From Acidobacteria bacterium RIFCSPLOWO2_12_FULL_68_19 (lineage in GTDB: Bacteria > Acidobacteriota > Vicinamibacteria > Vicinamibacterales > UBA2999), in NCBI GenBank assembly GCA_001767525.1, contig MELF01000020.1, forward strand, positions 147,742 through 187,657: DNA of 39,916 nt, given 5' to 3'. This document shows, in pieces, positions 8,193 through 16,288 of the stretch. Made by a program: the position numbers and the translations under genes. Below the pieces are notes generated by a model. It was not told the origin of the DNA, searched no databases, and was given only the letters and a program-made list of their open reading frames with translations. Each line of letters opens with the position of its first letter. Positions within the stretch are counted from its first letter, which is position 1.

Positions 8193-9150
8193 CCTCTGCC
8201 GCGGCACGGCCTGCCGGCGTGTCGATCTCGACGCGCGTTCCGGGCTCGACGAAATCCCGCTGGACGTAGCCCATCGCAATCGAGCCGAGCCGCGGTGAGC
8301 GTCCTGCGCTCGTGACCGCGCCGATGTCGCGGCCGGCGGCGAAGACCTTCGCGCCGCGCGCCGGCGTGTCGCCATCGACGCGAAGGCCGACGAGCTTGCG
8401 CGCGACGCGGCCGTGGCCGCGGTGCAGGACGCGGACGATGACTTCCTGCCCCACGTAGCATCCCTTCGAGAACGAGATCGCCCGGTCCTCGATCCCGGCC
8501 TCCAGTGGAATCGTGTCGTCCGTCATGTCGATGCCGAACACCGGGTAGCCGGCCTCCACGCGGGCGGCCTCGATGGCCGCCGGATCCGCCGCCACCGCGC
8601 CGGCAGCCTCGAGCCTGGCGTGAAGGTCCGCGGCGCGGGCCGGGGCGACGTAGATGCCAAAACCGGGGACGCCGAGCTGATCCACCCGCGCCACCATGGC
8701 CGGCGTACCGTCGAGCTCCATCCGCGCGTGCCGGTACGCGCCCCACGAGGCAAGGCCCGTCGCGCCGCGCAGGACGCGCTCGACCGTTGAGGCGGCGGCC
8801 GGACCGTGGATCCAGAGCGCCGCCAGCGTGGCCGAGAGGTCCCTCAGTTGCACCTCTTCGCCGAACAGACAGTGGTCGAGCCGCTCCAGCGTGGCCGAGG
8901 CGAGCTCCGACGGCACGTCGAGCAGGATCGTGTCACCCGTCTCGAACACGTGCAGGTCCGCGATCATGCGCCCCTGCGGCGTGAGCCAGGCGGCATAGCA
9001 GCCCTGGCCCGGGGCCAGTGCCTTGATGTCGTTGGTCAGCAGGCCGTGCAGGAAGCCGGCCCGGTCCCGGCCGCCGACGCCCAGCGGGGCCCTGGGCGCA
9101 ACGGCGCCGATCGCCGCGTGTTCCTCGAGGGCGCGATATGATTCGTTCAA
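8164..9150 (-). CDS. ygfZ: Folate-binding protein YgfZ/GcvT-like
   Basis: A 328-residue tetrahydrofolate-binding protein related to the glycine-cleavage T protein; YgfZ supports repair or assembly of certain Fe-S enzymes. The diagnostic KGCYVGQE is at residues 229-236 with the conserved Cys231, and the N-terminal FLHGLLTNDIKAL (33-45) and GRMIADL are typical. The start seems to be TTG at 9150; no in-frame ATG precedes the conserved region. It overlaps the start of the divergent hydrolase and converges on mutY. Confidence 0.88.
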   Translation of the reverse strand: MNESYRALEEHAAIGAVAPRAPLGVGGRDRAGFLHGLLTNDIKALAPGQGCYAAWLTPQGRMIADLHVFETGDTILLDVPSELASATLERLDHCLFGEEVQLRDLSATLAALWIHGPAAASTVERVLRGATGLASWGAYRHARMELDGTPAMVARVDQLGVPGFGIYVAPARAADLHARLEAAGAVAADPAAIEAARVEAGYPVFGIDMTDDTIPLEAGIEDRAISFSKGCYVGQEVIVRVLHRGHGRVARKLVGLRVDGDTPARGAKVFAAGRDIGAVTSAGRSPRLGSIAMGYVQRDFVEPGTRVEIDTPAGRAAAEVSRFPIDGR

Positions 9151-10859
9151 TGCCTGGTCGCTATTGTATCTGGGCGATTTGGCTGCTCATGGCGGTGCCG
9201 TTGGCCGCCGCGCCCTCGCAGGGCGACACGGCACAGCAGCCGCCACCGTCGACCACACGCGGGTACACCGTCTTTCTCGGCGGCGCTGTCGTCGGCCGCG
9301 AAGAGCTCACCGTCCTGACGACCGCAGACGGCCTCGACATCATCGGCAAGGGCCGGCTCTCCGGCTCGCAGGATCTCGTGATCAATCGCGCCGAGGTGCG
9401 CTACCGCCCCGACTGGACCCCGGAGGTCTACGAGCTCGAAGCGTCGGTCAACGGCGGCGACACGCTGCTCTATACGTCGTTTGCCGGCACGACGGCGGTC
9501 ACCAAGGGCGTGGACGCGGGACAGCAGGTCGCGCACACCGATACGGTGCCGCCGCAGCCGGTGGTCCTGCCGAACGTCTTCTTCGGCGCCTACGAGGCGC
9601 TGACGCGGCGTCTTGCCTCCGGCGCCCCCGCCCAGGAGCTGAACGTGTTCGTCGGGTTCGGCGCGCAGGGATCGCTGCGGCTGCTCAGCACGGCGGCGGA
9701 GCTGGTGCAGATCGGCACGTCGACGCTGAACGTCCGCCGGTACGCGCTGGCGTACGCCGGGCCGCGCGGCGCCGCGACGGTCCACGTCTACGCCGACGAC
9801 GCCGGGTCGCTGCTTCGCGTCAGCATCCCGGCGCAGCGCATCGACATCATGCGCGACGATCTCGCGGCGGCCACCTCGCGAACCGTCGTCTATTCGAATC
9901 CGACCGACGAAGCGGTCGTCATTGCCGGCGCGGGCTTCAACCTCGGCGCCACCCTCACGTGGCCCGCCTCGGCGAGGGGCTCCGGCGAGGCGGCCTCGGC
10001 GAAGGCCGCTGCCACGCGGCTGCCCGCCGTGGTGCTGCTTGCGGGCACCGCCGCCAACGAGCGCGACGGCGTGGTCGCGGGGGTACCCATTCTGGGGCAG
10101 CTGGCCGGCGCGCTCGCCGACGCCGGCTTCATCGGTGTCCGCTACGACAAACGCGGCCACGGCCAGAGCGGCGGACGCGCCGAATCGGCGTCGCTCGGCG
10201 ATCATGCCGACGACGCGCTCGCCGTGGTGCGCTGGCTGTCGAACCGGCGCGACGTCGATCGCGAGCGCATCGCCCTGGTCGGCCACAACGAAGGCGCCTG
10301 GACGGCGCTGCTCGCCGCCGCGCGCGAGCGGCGCATCGCCGGCGTTGCCGCGATCGCGGCGCCCTCGGCCACCGGGTCGGAGCGCGTGCTCGAGCAGCAG
10401 CGCCACGTGCTGGAACAGATGAAGGTCGCTCCCGCCGAGCGCGTGGCGAAGATCGAGCTGCAGGAGCGCATCAACACCGCCGTCATGACGGGGCGCGGGT
10501 GGGACTCCGTGCCGGCCGACCTGCGGAAGCAGGCCGACACGCCGTGGTTCCAGAGCTTCCTCGGCTTCAACCCGGCGCGCGCCCTCGAGGACGTCCGACA
10601 GCCGCTCCTCTTCATCCACGGCGAACTCGACGACGAGGTGCCGATCCTGCACCTCGATCGGCTTGGCGAGCTGGCGCGCAAGGCAGGCCGATCGCGATCG
10701 GTGGCTGTCGTCGCGGTGCGCGGCGTCAATCATCTCCTGGTGCCGGCCTCCACCGGCGAGGTCAGTGAATACGCGTCGCTGAAGGATCGACACGTCAGCG
10801 CGGAAGTGACGAGCGCCATCCGCGAGTGGCTGACGAAGACGTTCGCCCCGGGCCGCTGA
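9138..10859 (+). CDS. Secreted alpha/beta hydrolase-like protein with Asn in place of the nucleophile Ser
   Basis: A 573-residue exported protein: signal peptide at about 1-27 (hydrophobic IWLLMAVPLAAA), a beta-rich N-terminal domain (about 35-280) that I do not recognise, and an S33-like alpha/beta hydrolase domain (about 295-573). The strand before the nucleophile elbow, VRYDKRGHGQSGG, is normal for the family. The elbow itself reads GHNEG, so Asn384 stands where Ser is expected, while the acid (Asp498 in HGELDDE) and His532 (VNHLL) remain. Either the protein has lost esterase/peptidase activity or uses a different chemistry. ATG 9138 has GAGG upstream; ATG 9150 is an alternative. It lies 33 bp before panB. 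Confidence 0.8.
   Translation: MIRSMPGRYCIWAIWLLMAVPLAAAPSQGDTAQQPPPSTTRGYTVFLGGAVVGREELTVLTTADGLDIIGKGRLSGSQDLVINRAEVRYRPDWTPEVYELEASVNGGDTLLYTSFAGTTAVTKGVDAGQQVAHTDTVPPQPVVLPNVFFGAYEALTRRLASGAPAQELNVFVGFGAQGSLRLLSTAAELVQIGTSTLNVRRYALAYAGPRGAATVHVYADDAGSLLRVSIPAQRIDIMRDDLAAATSRTVVYSNPTDEAVVIAGAGFNLGATLTWPASARGSGEAASAKAAATRLPAVVLLAGTAANERDGVVAGVPILGQLAGALADAGFIGVRYDKRGHGQSGGRAESASLGDHADDALAVVRWLSNRRDVDRERIALVGHNEGAWTALLAAARERRIAGVAAIAAPSATGSERVLEQQRHVLEQMKVAPAERVAKIELQERINTAVMTGRGWDSVPADLRKQADTPWFQSFLGFNPARALEDVRQPLLFIHGELDDEVPILHLDRLGELARKAGRSRSVAVVAVRGVNHLLVPASTGEVSEYASLKDRHVSAEVTSAIREWLTKTFAPGR
9163..9168 (-). promoter_or_regulatory. Putative -10 element of ygfZ
   Basis: TACAAT on the minus strand, 12 bases before the TTG start of ygfZ, inside the coding sequence of the divergent hydrolase. 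This would give a leader of only about six bases. Confidence 0.3.
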
Positions 10860-10892
10860 TCCTCGTATCACGGCCTGGAATCCTGAAGACCC

Positions 10893-11714
10893 ATGCAGCA
10901 CAGGAGCGTGCGAGTCCCCGACCTGAAGGCGCGCAAGCAGCGCGGCGAGAAGATCGTCATGCTCACGGCGTACGACGCGACGATGGCGCGCCTGCTGGAC
11001 AGGGCCGGCGTGGACGGCCTGCTCGTCGGCGACACGGTCGGCATGGTGGTCCTCGGGTACGAGAACACGCTCCGCGTGACGCTCGACGACATCCTCCACC
11101 ACACCCGCGCCGTCTCGCGCGGCGCCACGCGGGCGCTCGTGGTGGCGGACATGCCGTTTCTCACGTACCAGGTCACGCCGGCCGAGGCGGTGCGGCACGC
11201 CGGCCGGCTGCTGCAGGACGGGGGCGCCGCGGCGGTCAAGCTGGAAGGCGGGCGTCCGGTAATCGACGCCGTCAAGCGGCTCGTCGACGTCGGCATCCCG
11301 GTGATGGGCCACCTCGGACTGCAGCCGCAATCGGTGCATCAAGTCGGGGGATTTCTCCGTCAGGCGACATGCCGCGACGAGGCGGACGCGCTCGTGGCCG
11401 ACGCGCACGCGCTCGAAGCGGCTGGCGCGTTCGCGCTCGTGCTCGAGGCCGTGCCGCACCACGTCGCACGGACGGTCACGGCGGAAATCGGCATCCCCAC
11501 GATCGGCATCGGTGCCGGGCCCGATTGCGACGGCCAGATTCTCGTCAGCCACGACATGCTCGGCCTGTTCGACGGATTCGTGCCTCCGTTCGTCCACCAG
11601 TACGCGCACCTGGCCGACACCATCGTCGCCGCCACCCAGGCCTACGCCGACGACGTACGGGAAGGGCGCTACCCGAAGGCCGCGCCCGAGGCCACGGCCA
11701 CGCGGGGGACCTGA
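10893..11714 (+). CDS. panB: 3-methyl-2-oxobutanoate hydroxymethyltransferase
   Basis: PanB makes ketopantoate from 2-oxoisovalerate and 5,10-methylene-tetrahydrofolate, the first step of pantothenate synthesis. The 273-residue TIM-barrel enzyme keeps the Mg-binding acids in VGDTVGMVVLGY (Asp47), VVADMPF (Asp86) and VKLEGG (Glu118), and the conserved HTRAVSRG and GHLGLQPQS segments. PanC follows after 7 bp, so the two form an operon; panD is not in the window. Confidence 0.96.
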   Translation: MQHRSVRVPDLKARKQRGEKIVMLTAYDATMARLLDRAGVDGLLVGDTVGMVVLGYENTLRVTLDDILHHTRAVSRGATRALVVADMPFLTYQVTPAEAVRHAGRLLQDGGAAAVKLEGGRPVIDAVKRLVDVGIPVMGHLGLQPQSVHQVGGFLRQATCRDEADALVADAHALEAAGAFALVLEAVPHHVARTVTAEIGIPTIGIGAGPDCDGQILVSHDMLGLFDGFVPPFVHQYAHLADTIVAATQAYADDVREGRYPKAAPEATATRGT

Positions 11715-11721
11715 CGCGGCC

Positions 11722-12603
11722 ATGGACGTGATTGACGCGGTCGCGCCGCTGCGGGATCGCGTGGCGGCCGCCCGCCGGGCGAGCCGGCGCGTGGGGTTCG
11801 TTCCAACCATGGGCGCGCTGCACCTCGGGCACGCGCGCCTCATCGAGCGCGCCCGGCGCGAGTGCGACTGCGTGGTCGTCAGCATCTTCGTCAACCCGCT
11901 GCAGTTCGACCGGCCGGAGGACCTCCGGCACTATCCGCGAACGCTGCCGGCCGATTTCGAGATGTGCGCCAGGCTCGGCGTCGACGTGGCGTTCGCGCCA
12001 GGGACCGCCGAGATGTATCCGGCCGATCCCTCGTGCACGATCCAGGTGGGACGGGTCGCCAGCCATCTGTGCGGGCGGCATCGGCCGGGCCACTTCGCCG
12101 GCGTGGCCACCGTGGTGATGAAGCTCTTTCAGATCGTGCAGCCCGATCGGGCGTACTTCGGCGAGAAGGACGCGCAACAGCTCGCCGTCATCCGGCACCT
12201 CGTGCGCGACTTCAACGTTCCGGTGCAGGTCGAAGCGGTGGCGACCGTCCGCGAGCCCGACGGCCTGGCCCTGAGCTCACGGAACCAGCGGCTGAACGCG
12301 GAGGAACGACGGCTCGCTCCCGCCCTGTATCGCGCGCTGTGCGAAGCCCGGCGGTCGGTCGCCGAGGGCACGACCGATCCCGAGCCGGTGCGGCGGGCCG
12401 CCGTCGCGGCGGTGCCGCGGCACGAAGGGCTGCGGCTCGAGTACCTGGAGCTGGTCGAGCCGGATACCATGCAGCCGGTCGAGAGCATCGACGGTCCGGT
12501 GCTGGCCGCCGGCGCACTCTGGGTGGGCTCGACACGGCTCATCGACAATCTGACGTGCGACCCGCCCGGGACAGGTGCTCCAGCCGGGCCTGTGAGAGAG
12601 TAA
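11722..12603 (+). CDS. panC: Pantothenate synthetase
   Basis: PanC condenses pantoate with beta-alanine using ATP. The 293-residue protein has the nucleotidyltransferase signature PTMGALHLGH (res 28-37, HxGH 34-37), FVNPLQF (56-62), FGEKDAQQ (146-153) and ALSSRN. The ATG at 11722 lies 7 bp after panB; the frame is open further upstream but overlaps panB. The C-terminal part is somewhat divergent but of normal length. Confidence 0.96.
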   Translation: MDVIDAVAPLRDRVAAARRASRRVGFVPTMGALHLGHARLIERARRECDCVVVSIFVNPLQFDRPEDLRHYPRTLPADFEMCARLGVDVAFAPGTAEMYPADPSCTIQVGRVASHLCGRHRPGHFAGVATVVMKLFQIVQPDRAYFGEKDAQQLAVIRHLVRDFNVPVQVEAVATVREPDGLALSSRNQRLNAEERRLAPALYRALCEARRSVAEGTTDPEPVRRAAVAAVPRHEGLRLEYLELVEPDTMQPVESIDGPVLAAGALWVGSTRLIDNLTCDPPGTGAPAGPVRE

Positions 12604-12612
12604 GACGACGTC

Positions 12613-13710
12613 ATGAAATCGACGGTGCCGGCGATGCTCGCGGTCGTCCTGCTCGCAGGGGCGGCGGCGGTGGGACAGACAGCGCTGCCCGGCAAGGGCC
12701 TCACCGAAGTCGAAGGGCTGAAGGTCGGCCACTTCACGCTGCCCGAGCGGCCGACCGGCTGCACCGTCGTCCTGGTCGACGGCCCTGGCGCGACCGGCGG
12801 CGTCTCGCAGCGGGGCGGCGCGCCCGGTACCCGCGAAACCGACCTGCTCAATCCCGGCACTCTCGTCGATACGGTCAATGCCGTCGTCCTCGCCGGCGGC
12901 AGCGCCTTCGGCCTCGATGCCGCGCAAGGCGTGGTCCGCTATCTCGAGGAGCGCGGCGTCGGCTACAAGACCAGTGCCGGGGTGGTCCCGATTGTCCCGG
13001 CGGCCATCCTCTTCGACCTCGGATTCGGCGGCGATCCGAAGATCAGGCCGACCGCCGAGTGCGGGTATCGCGCCGCCGCGGCGGCGAGCGACGGCGCCGT
13101 GGCCGAAGGAAACGTCGGCGCCGGGGCGGGCGCGACGGTCGGGAAGATGGGCGGAATCGCCGAGCAGCCCGGTCGTCCACCGGGCCGCAGACTGCCGATG
13201 AAGGCGGGAATCGGTTCGGCCGCCGTGCGGCTGCCGAACGGCCTGGTCGTCGGCGCGATTGCGGCGGTCAATGCCGCCGGCGACGTCGTCGATCCGGAGA
13301 GCGGCCGGGTGGTGGCGGGCACGCGAAATCCCGACGGCTCACTGGCCGACATCAGACGGCTGCTCCGATCCGGCGCGCTCACCGAACGGCCGCGTCCGGG
13401 GGAGAACACGACCATCGCCGTGGTGGCGACCAACGCGCGCCTCACCAAGGAACAGGCGCATCGTGTCGCGCTCATGGCCGACGACGGCCTGGCGCGCGCG
13501 ATCGTGCCGTCGCACACGGTCGGCGACGGCGACACCGTGTTCGCGCTGGCGACCGGGCGCTGGTCCGGCCAGGCCGACACGAGCATCGTTGGCGCGCTCG
13601 CCGCCGAGGCGCTGGCGGACGCGATCGTGCGCGCGGCGACGCAGGCCTCGAGCCTCGGCGGCCTGCCGGCGGCGCGCGCGCTGGGCACGGTGCCTCCCCG
13701 CTTCAGGTGA
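12613..13710 (+). CDS. P1/S58 family self-processing aminopeptidase (DmpA-like), exported
   Basis: This 365-residue protein belongs to the N-terminal-nucleophile family of DmpA and BapA, which cleave themselves into two chains and release N-terminal D-, L- or beta-amino acids. Residues 1-22 are a signal peptide (LAVVLLAGAAAVGQ). Family motifs: VGHFT (38-42), GAPGTRETDLL (69-79), LAGGSAFGLDAA (93-104). The expected autocleavage bond is Asn265-Thr266 in GENTTIAV, leaving Thr as nucleophile. It starts 9 bp after panC. Because PanC uses beta-alanine and some relatives release beta-amino acids from peptides, a supply role is conceivable, but this is speculation. Confidence 0.9.
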   Translation: MKSTVPAMLAVVLLAGAAAVGQTALPGKGLTEVEGLKVGHFTLPERPTGCTVVLVDGPGATGGVSQRGGAPGTRETDLLNPGTLVDTVNAVVLAGGSAFGLDAAQGVVRYLEERGVGYKTSAGVVPIVPAAILFDLGFGGDPKIRPTAECGYRAAAAASDGAVAEGNVGAGAGATVGKMGGIAEQPGRPPGRRLPMKAGIGSAAVRLPNGLVVGAIAAVNAAGDVVDPESGRVVAGTRNPDGSLADIRRLLRSGALTERPRPGENTTIAVVATNARLTKEQAHRVALMADDGLARAIVPSHTVGDGDTVFALATGRWSGQADTSIVGALAAEALADAIVRAATQASSLGGLPAARALGTVPPRFR

Positions 13711-13723
13711 TGCGCCCTCCCGT

Positions 13724-15139
13724 TTGAGCATCCACCTCGCCTTCCTCGTCGTCTACTCCGTTGGCGTGGTCGCCCTCGGGCTGTGGACGTCACGCCTCGT
13801 CCGCACGAGCGACGACTTCTTCGTGGCGGGCCGATCGCTCGGGCCGGGACTGCTGCTGGCGTCGATGCTCGCGGCCAACATCGGATCGGGCGCCACGGTC
13901 GGCGTGGCCGGGCTCGCCTACCGCGACGGCCTCAGCGCGTGGTGGTGGAGCGGCTCGGCCGGCCTGGCGTCGCTCGTCCTCGCCTTCTGGGTCGGTCCAC
14001 GGCTCTGGACGCTCGCACATCGACACGGCTTCTTCACCACCGGCGACTTCCTGGAGTTCCGCTACGGCGCGGGCGTGCGCGGCCTCATCACGGGCCTGAT
14101 TCTGCTGGGATCGCTGGCGATTCTGGCCGGTCAGATCATCGCGGGCGCCGCGATTCTGAACGTCCTGACCGGTGCACCGCGATGGGTCGGGTCGCTCATC
14201 GGCGGCTCGATCATGACCGTCTATTTCGCCGCCGGCGGCCTGCTCGGCACCGCCATGGTCAACACGCTGCAGCTCGCGGTGATGCTCGCCGGCTTCCTGC
14301 TGGCGCTCCCGTTCGCCATCGGCAGCGTCGGCGGACTCGACCCGATGTTCGCGGCCGCGCCGGCGCATTTTGCCGACTTCGGATTCTCCTCGGGATCGGG
14401 GTCGGGGTGGACGCTGCTCTTCCTCATCGGCCCGGCGTTCATCGTCTCGCCTGGACTCATCCAGAAGTCGTACGGCGCCGCGAGCACCGGAGCGCTCCGG
14501 GCCGGCGTGGCGATGAACGCGGTCGCGCTCATGCTGTTCGCCTTCCTCCCGGTGCTGCTCGGCATCGCCGCGCGCGTGGCGGTGCCGGGCATCGACGACC
14601 CAAACCTGGTGCTGCCGACGCTGCTCCGCGAGCGGCTGCCCGCGTGGCTGGGCGCGCTGGCCATGGCGGCGGTGTTCTCCACCGAGGTGGACACGTGCGA
14701 CGCCATCCTGTTCATGATCTCGACCTCGGCGTCGAAGGATCTCTACAAGCGGCACATGAACCCGGCGGCGACCGACGCCGAGCTGCTGCGCGTGGCGCGC
14801 CTGGCGGCGGTCGCCGGCGGCACGCTCGGCGTGCTGCTGTCGATCTACCTCGCCACCGTGATCGGCGCGCTGACGATCTTCTATTCGCTGCTCGGCGTCA
14901 GCCTGTTCGTTCCCGTGATCGGCGGCCTCGCCGTGAGGCGCGCCGGCTCGTCGGCGGCCATCGCCGCGATCGCCGCCGGCATGGCGGCGCTGCTCGCCGT
15001 GCGATTCGGCGCCGGCGCGGCCTATCCGTGGCTCGATCCGACGCTCGCCGGGCTGGTTGCCGCCGCGGCGGCATTTGCCGCGGCCATCCCGACGCGACGT
15101 CCCCAGGCCCGGTCCCGCAAAGAGGACCCGGCGATATAG
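13724..15139 (+). CDS. Sodium:solute symporter family transporter
   Basis: A 471-residue membrane protein with about 12-13 hydrophobic segments. SSS-family features are the N-terminal DDFFVAGRSLGPG followed by ANIGSGATVGVAG and GLAYRDG in helix 1-2, and EVDTCDAILFMISTS in the second half. The substrate (sugar, amino acid, proline, or other) is not readable. I start it at TTG 13724, 13 bp after the peptidase stop, because it immediately precedes the first helix and no ATG is available. Coupling to the peptidase would fit uptake of released amino acids; that is inference. Confidence 0.87.
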   Translation: MSIHLAFLVVYSVGVVALGLWTSRLVRTSDDFFVAGRSLGPGLLLASMLAANIGSGATVGVAGLAYRDGLSAWWWSGSAGLASLVLAFWVGPRLWTLAHRHGFFTTGDFLEFRYGAGVRGLITGLILLGSLAILAGQIIAGAAILNVLTGAPRWVGSLIGGSIMTVYFAAGGLLGTAMVNTLQLAVMLAGFLLALPFAIGSVGGLDPMFAAAPAHFADFGFSSGSGSGWTLLFLIGPAFIVSPGLIQKSYGAASTGALRAGVAMNAVALMLFAFLPVLLGIAARVAVPGIDDPNLVLPTLLRERLPAWLGALAMAAVFSTEVDTCDAILFMISTSASKDLYKRHMNPAATDAELLRVARLAAVAGGTLGVLLSIYLATVIGALTIFYSLLGVSLFVPVIGGLAVRRAGSSAAIAAIAAGMAALLAVRFGAGAAYPWLDPTLAGLVAAAAAFAAAIPTRRPQARSRKEDPAI

Positions 15140-15152
15140 CATTGACACTCAG

Positions 15153-16226
15153 ATGAACACCTATCGCATCGCAGTCATTGCCGGAGACGGCATCGGACAG
15201 GAAGTCATCCCCGCCGGCATCGAGGTCATCACCGTTGCCGCGTCGCAGCACGAGTTCCGCTGCGAGTTCACCGAGTTCCCCTGGGGCTCCGAGTTCTACC
15301 TGCGCACCGGGCGCATGCTCGACGCCGACGCGATCGAGCAGCTCCTGAAGTTCGACGCGATCTACCTCGGCGCGATTGGCGATCCCCGGGTGCCCGATCA
15401 CGTCTCGGCGCGCGAGCTGATCCTGCCGCTGCGGCAGCGGCTCCGCCAGTACGTGAACCTGCGCCCGATGCGCCTGCTGGCGGGCATCGCCTCGCCGCTC
15501 CGAGGCCGGACGGCGGCCGACATCGACATGGTGTGCGTCCGGGAGAACTCCGAAGGCGAGTACTGCGGCATCGGCGGGCGGCTGCACTCCGGCACCCCGG
15601 ACGAGCTCGCGCAGCAGACCGGAATCTTCACGCGGCGCGGGATCGAGCGCATCGCCAGGTACGCCTTCACGCTGGCGCGAACGCGGCCGCGGAAGCTCGT
15701 GGCCAGCGCCACGAAATCGAACGCGCTGCAGCACGCGATGGTCATGTGGGACGAGGTGGTGGCCGAGGTGGCGGCCGATTTTCCGGACGTGACGTACCGG
15801 AAGTACCACGTCGACGCGATGGCGGCCCGGATGATCACCCACCCGCAGACGCTCGACGTCATCGTCGCCTCCAACCTGTTCGGCGACATCCTGACCGACA
15901 TCGGCTCGGCGATCTCCGGCAGCCTGGGGGTCGGACCGAGCGGCAACATCAACCCCGACCGCACGACGCCGTCGATGTTCGAGCCGATCCACGGCTCGGC
16001 GCCCGACATCGCGGGCCGAGGCATTGCCAACCCGATTGCCGCCATCTGGGCCGGCGCGATGATGCTCGATCACCTGGGCGAGCGGACGGCTCACGACGCC
16101 GTCCTCGGCGCCATCGAGCAGGTGATCGGCGGCGAGCAGGTGAAGACCCCGGACCTGGGCGGCCGGGCCACGACGGCGGAAATGGCGAAAGCCGTGACGG
16201 CGGCGCTGACGACGAGCGATCGGTAG
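15153..16226 (+). CDS. Tartrate dehydrogenase / D-malate dehydrogenase (decarboxylating) family
   Basis: A 357-residue member of the beta-decarboxylating isocitrate/isopropylmalate dehydrogenase fold. It resembles the E. coli D-malate enzyme in many places: IAVIAGDGIGQEV (res 6-18), YLGAIGDP, YVNLRPMRL, VRENSEGEY (substrate loop), SATKSNAL and NLFGDILTDIG (metal-binding Asp), then EPIHGSAPDIAG and GAMMLDHLG. These point to tartrate or D-malate rather than isocitrate or isopropylmalate. The gene starts 13 bp after the symporter and may be cotranscribed with it, which would fit uptake of a hydroxy acid, though that is uncertain. Confidence 0.88.
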   Translation: MNTYRIAVIAGDGIGQEVIPAGIEVITVAASQHEFRCEFTEFPWGSEFYLRTGRMLDADAIEQLLKFDAIYLGAIGDPRVPDHVSARELILPLRQRLRQYVNLRPMRLLAGIASPLRGRTAADIDMVCVRENSEGEYCGIGGRLHSGTPDELAQQTGIFTRRGIERIARYAFTLARTRPRKLVASATKSNALQHAMVMWDEVVAEVAADFPDVTYRKYHVDAMAARMITHPQTLDVIVASNLFGDILTDIGSAISGSLGVGPSGNINPDRTTPSMFEPIHGSAPDIAGRGIANPIAAIWAGAMMLDHLGERTAHDAVLGAIEQVIGGEQVKTPDLGGRATTAEMAKAVTAALTTSDR

Positions 16227-16288
16227 CCGCCGTGACCGCCAGGGAGGGATCGCCGCTGTTGCTCCCGATTCCGATTGGCGAGGGTCCC

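Noticed and set aside
9147-11894. A 915-codon open frame on the minus strand opposite the hydrolase and panB
   Set aside because: Low-complexity translation, antisense to clear genes, no start or ribosome site of note.
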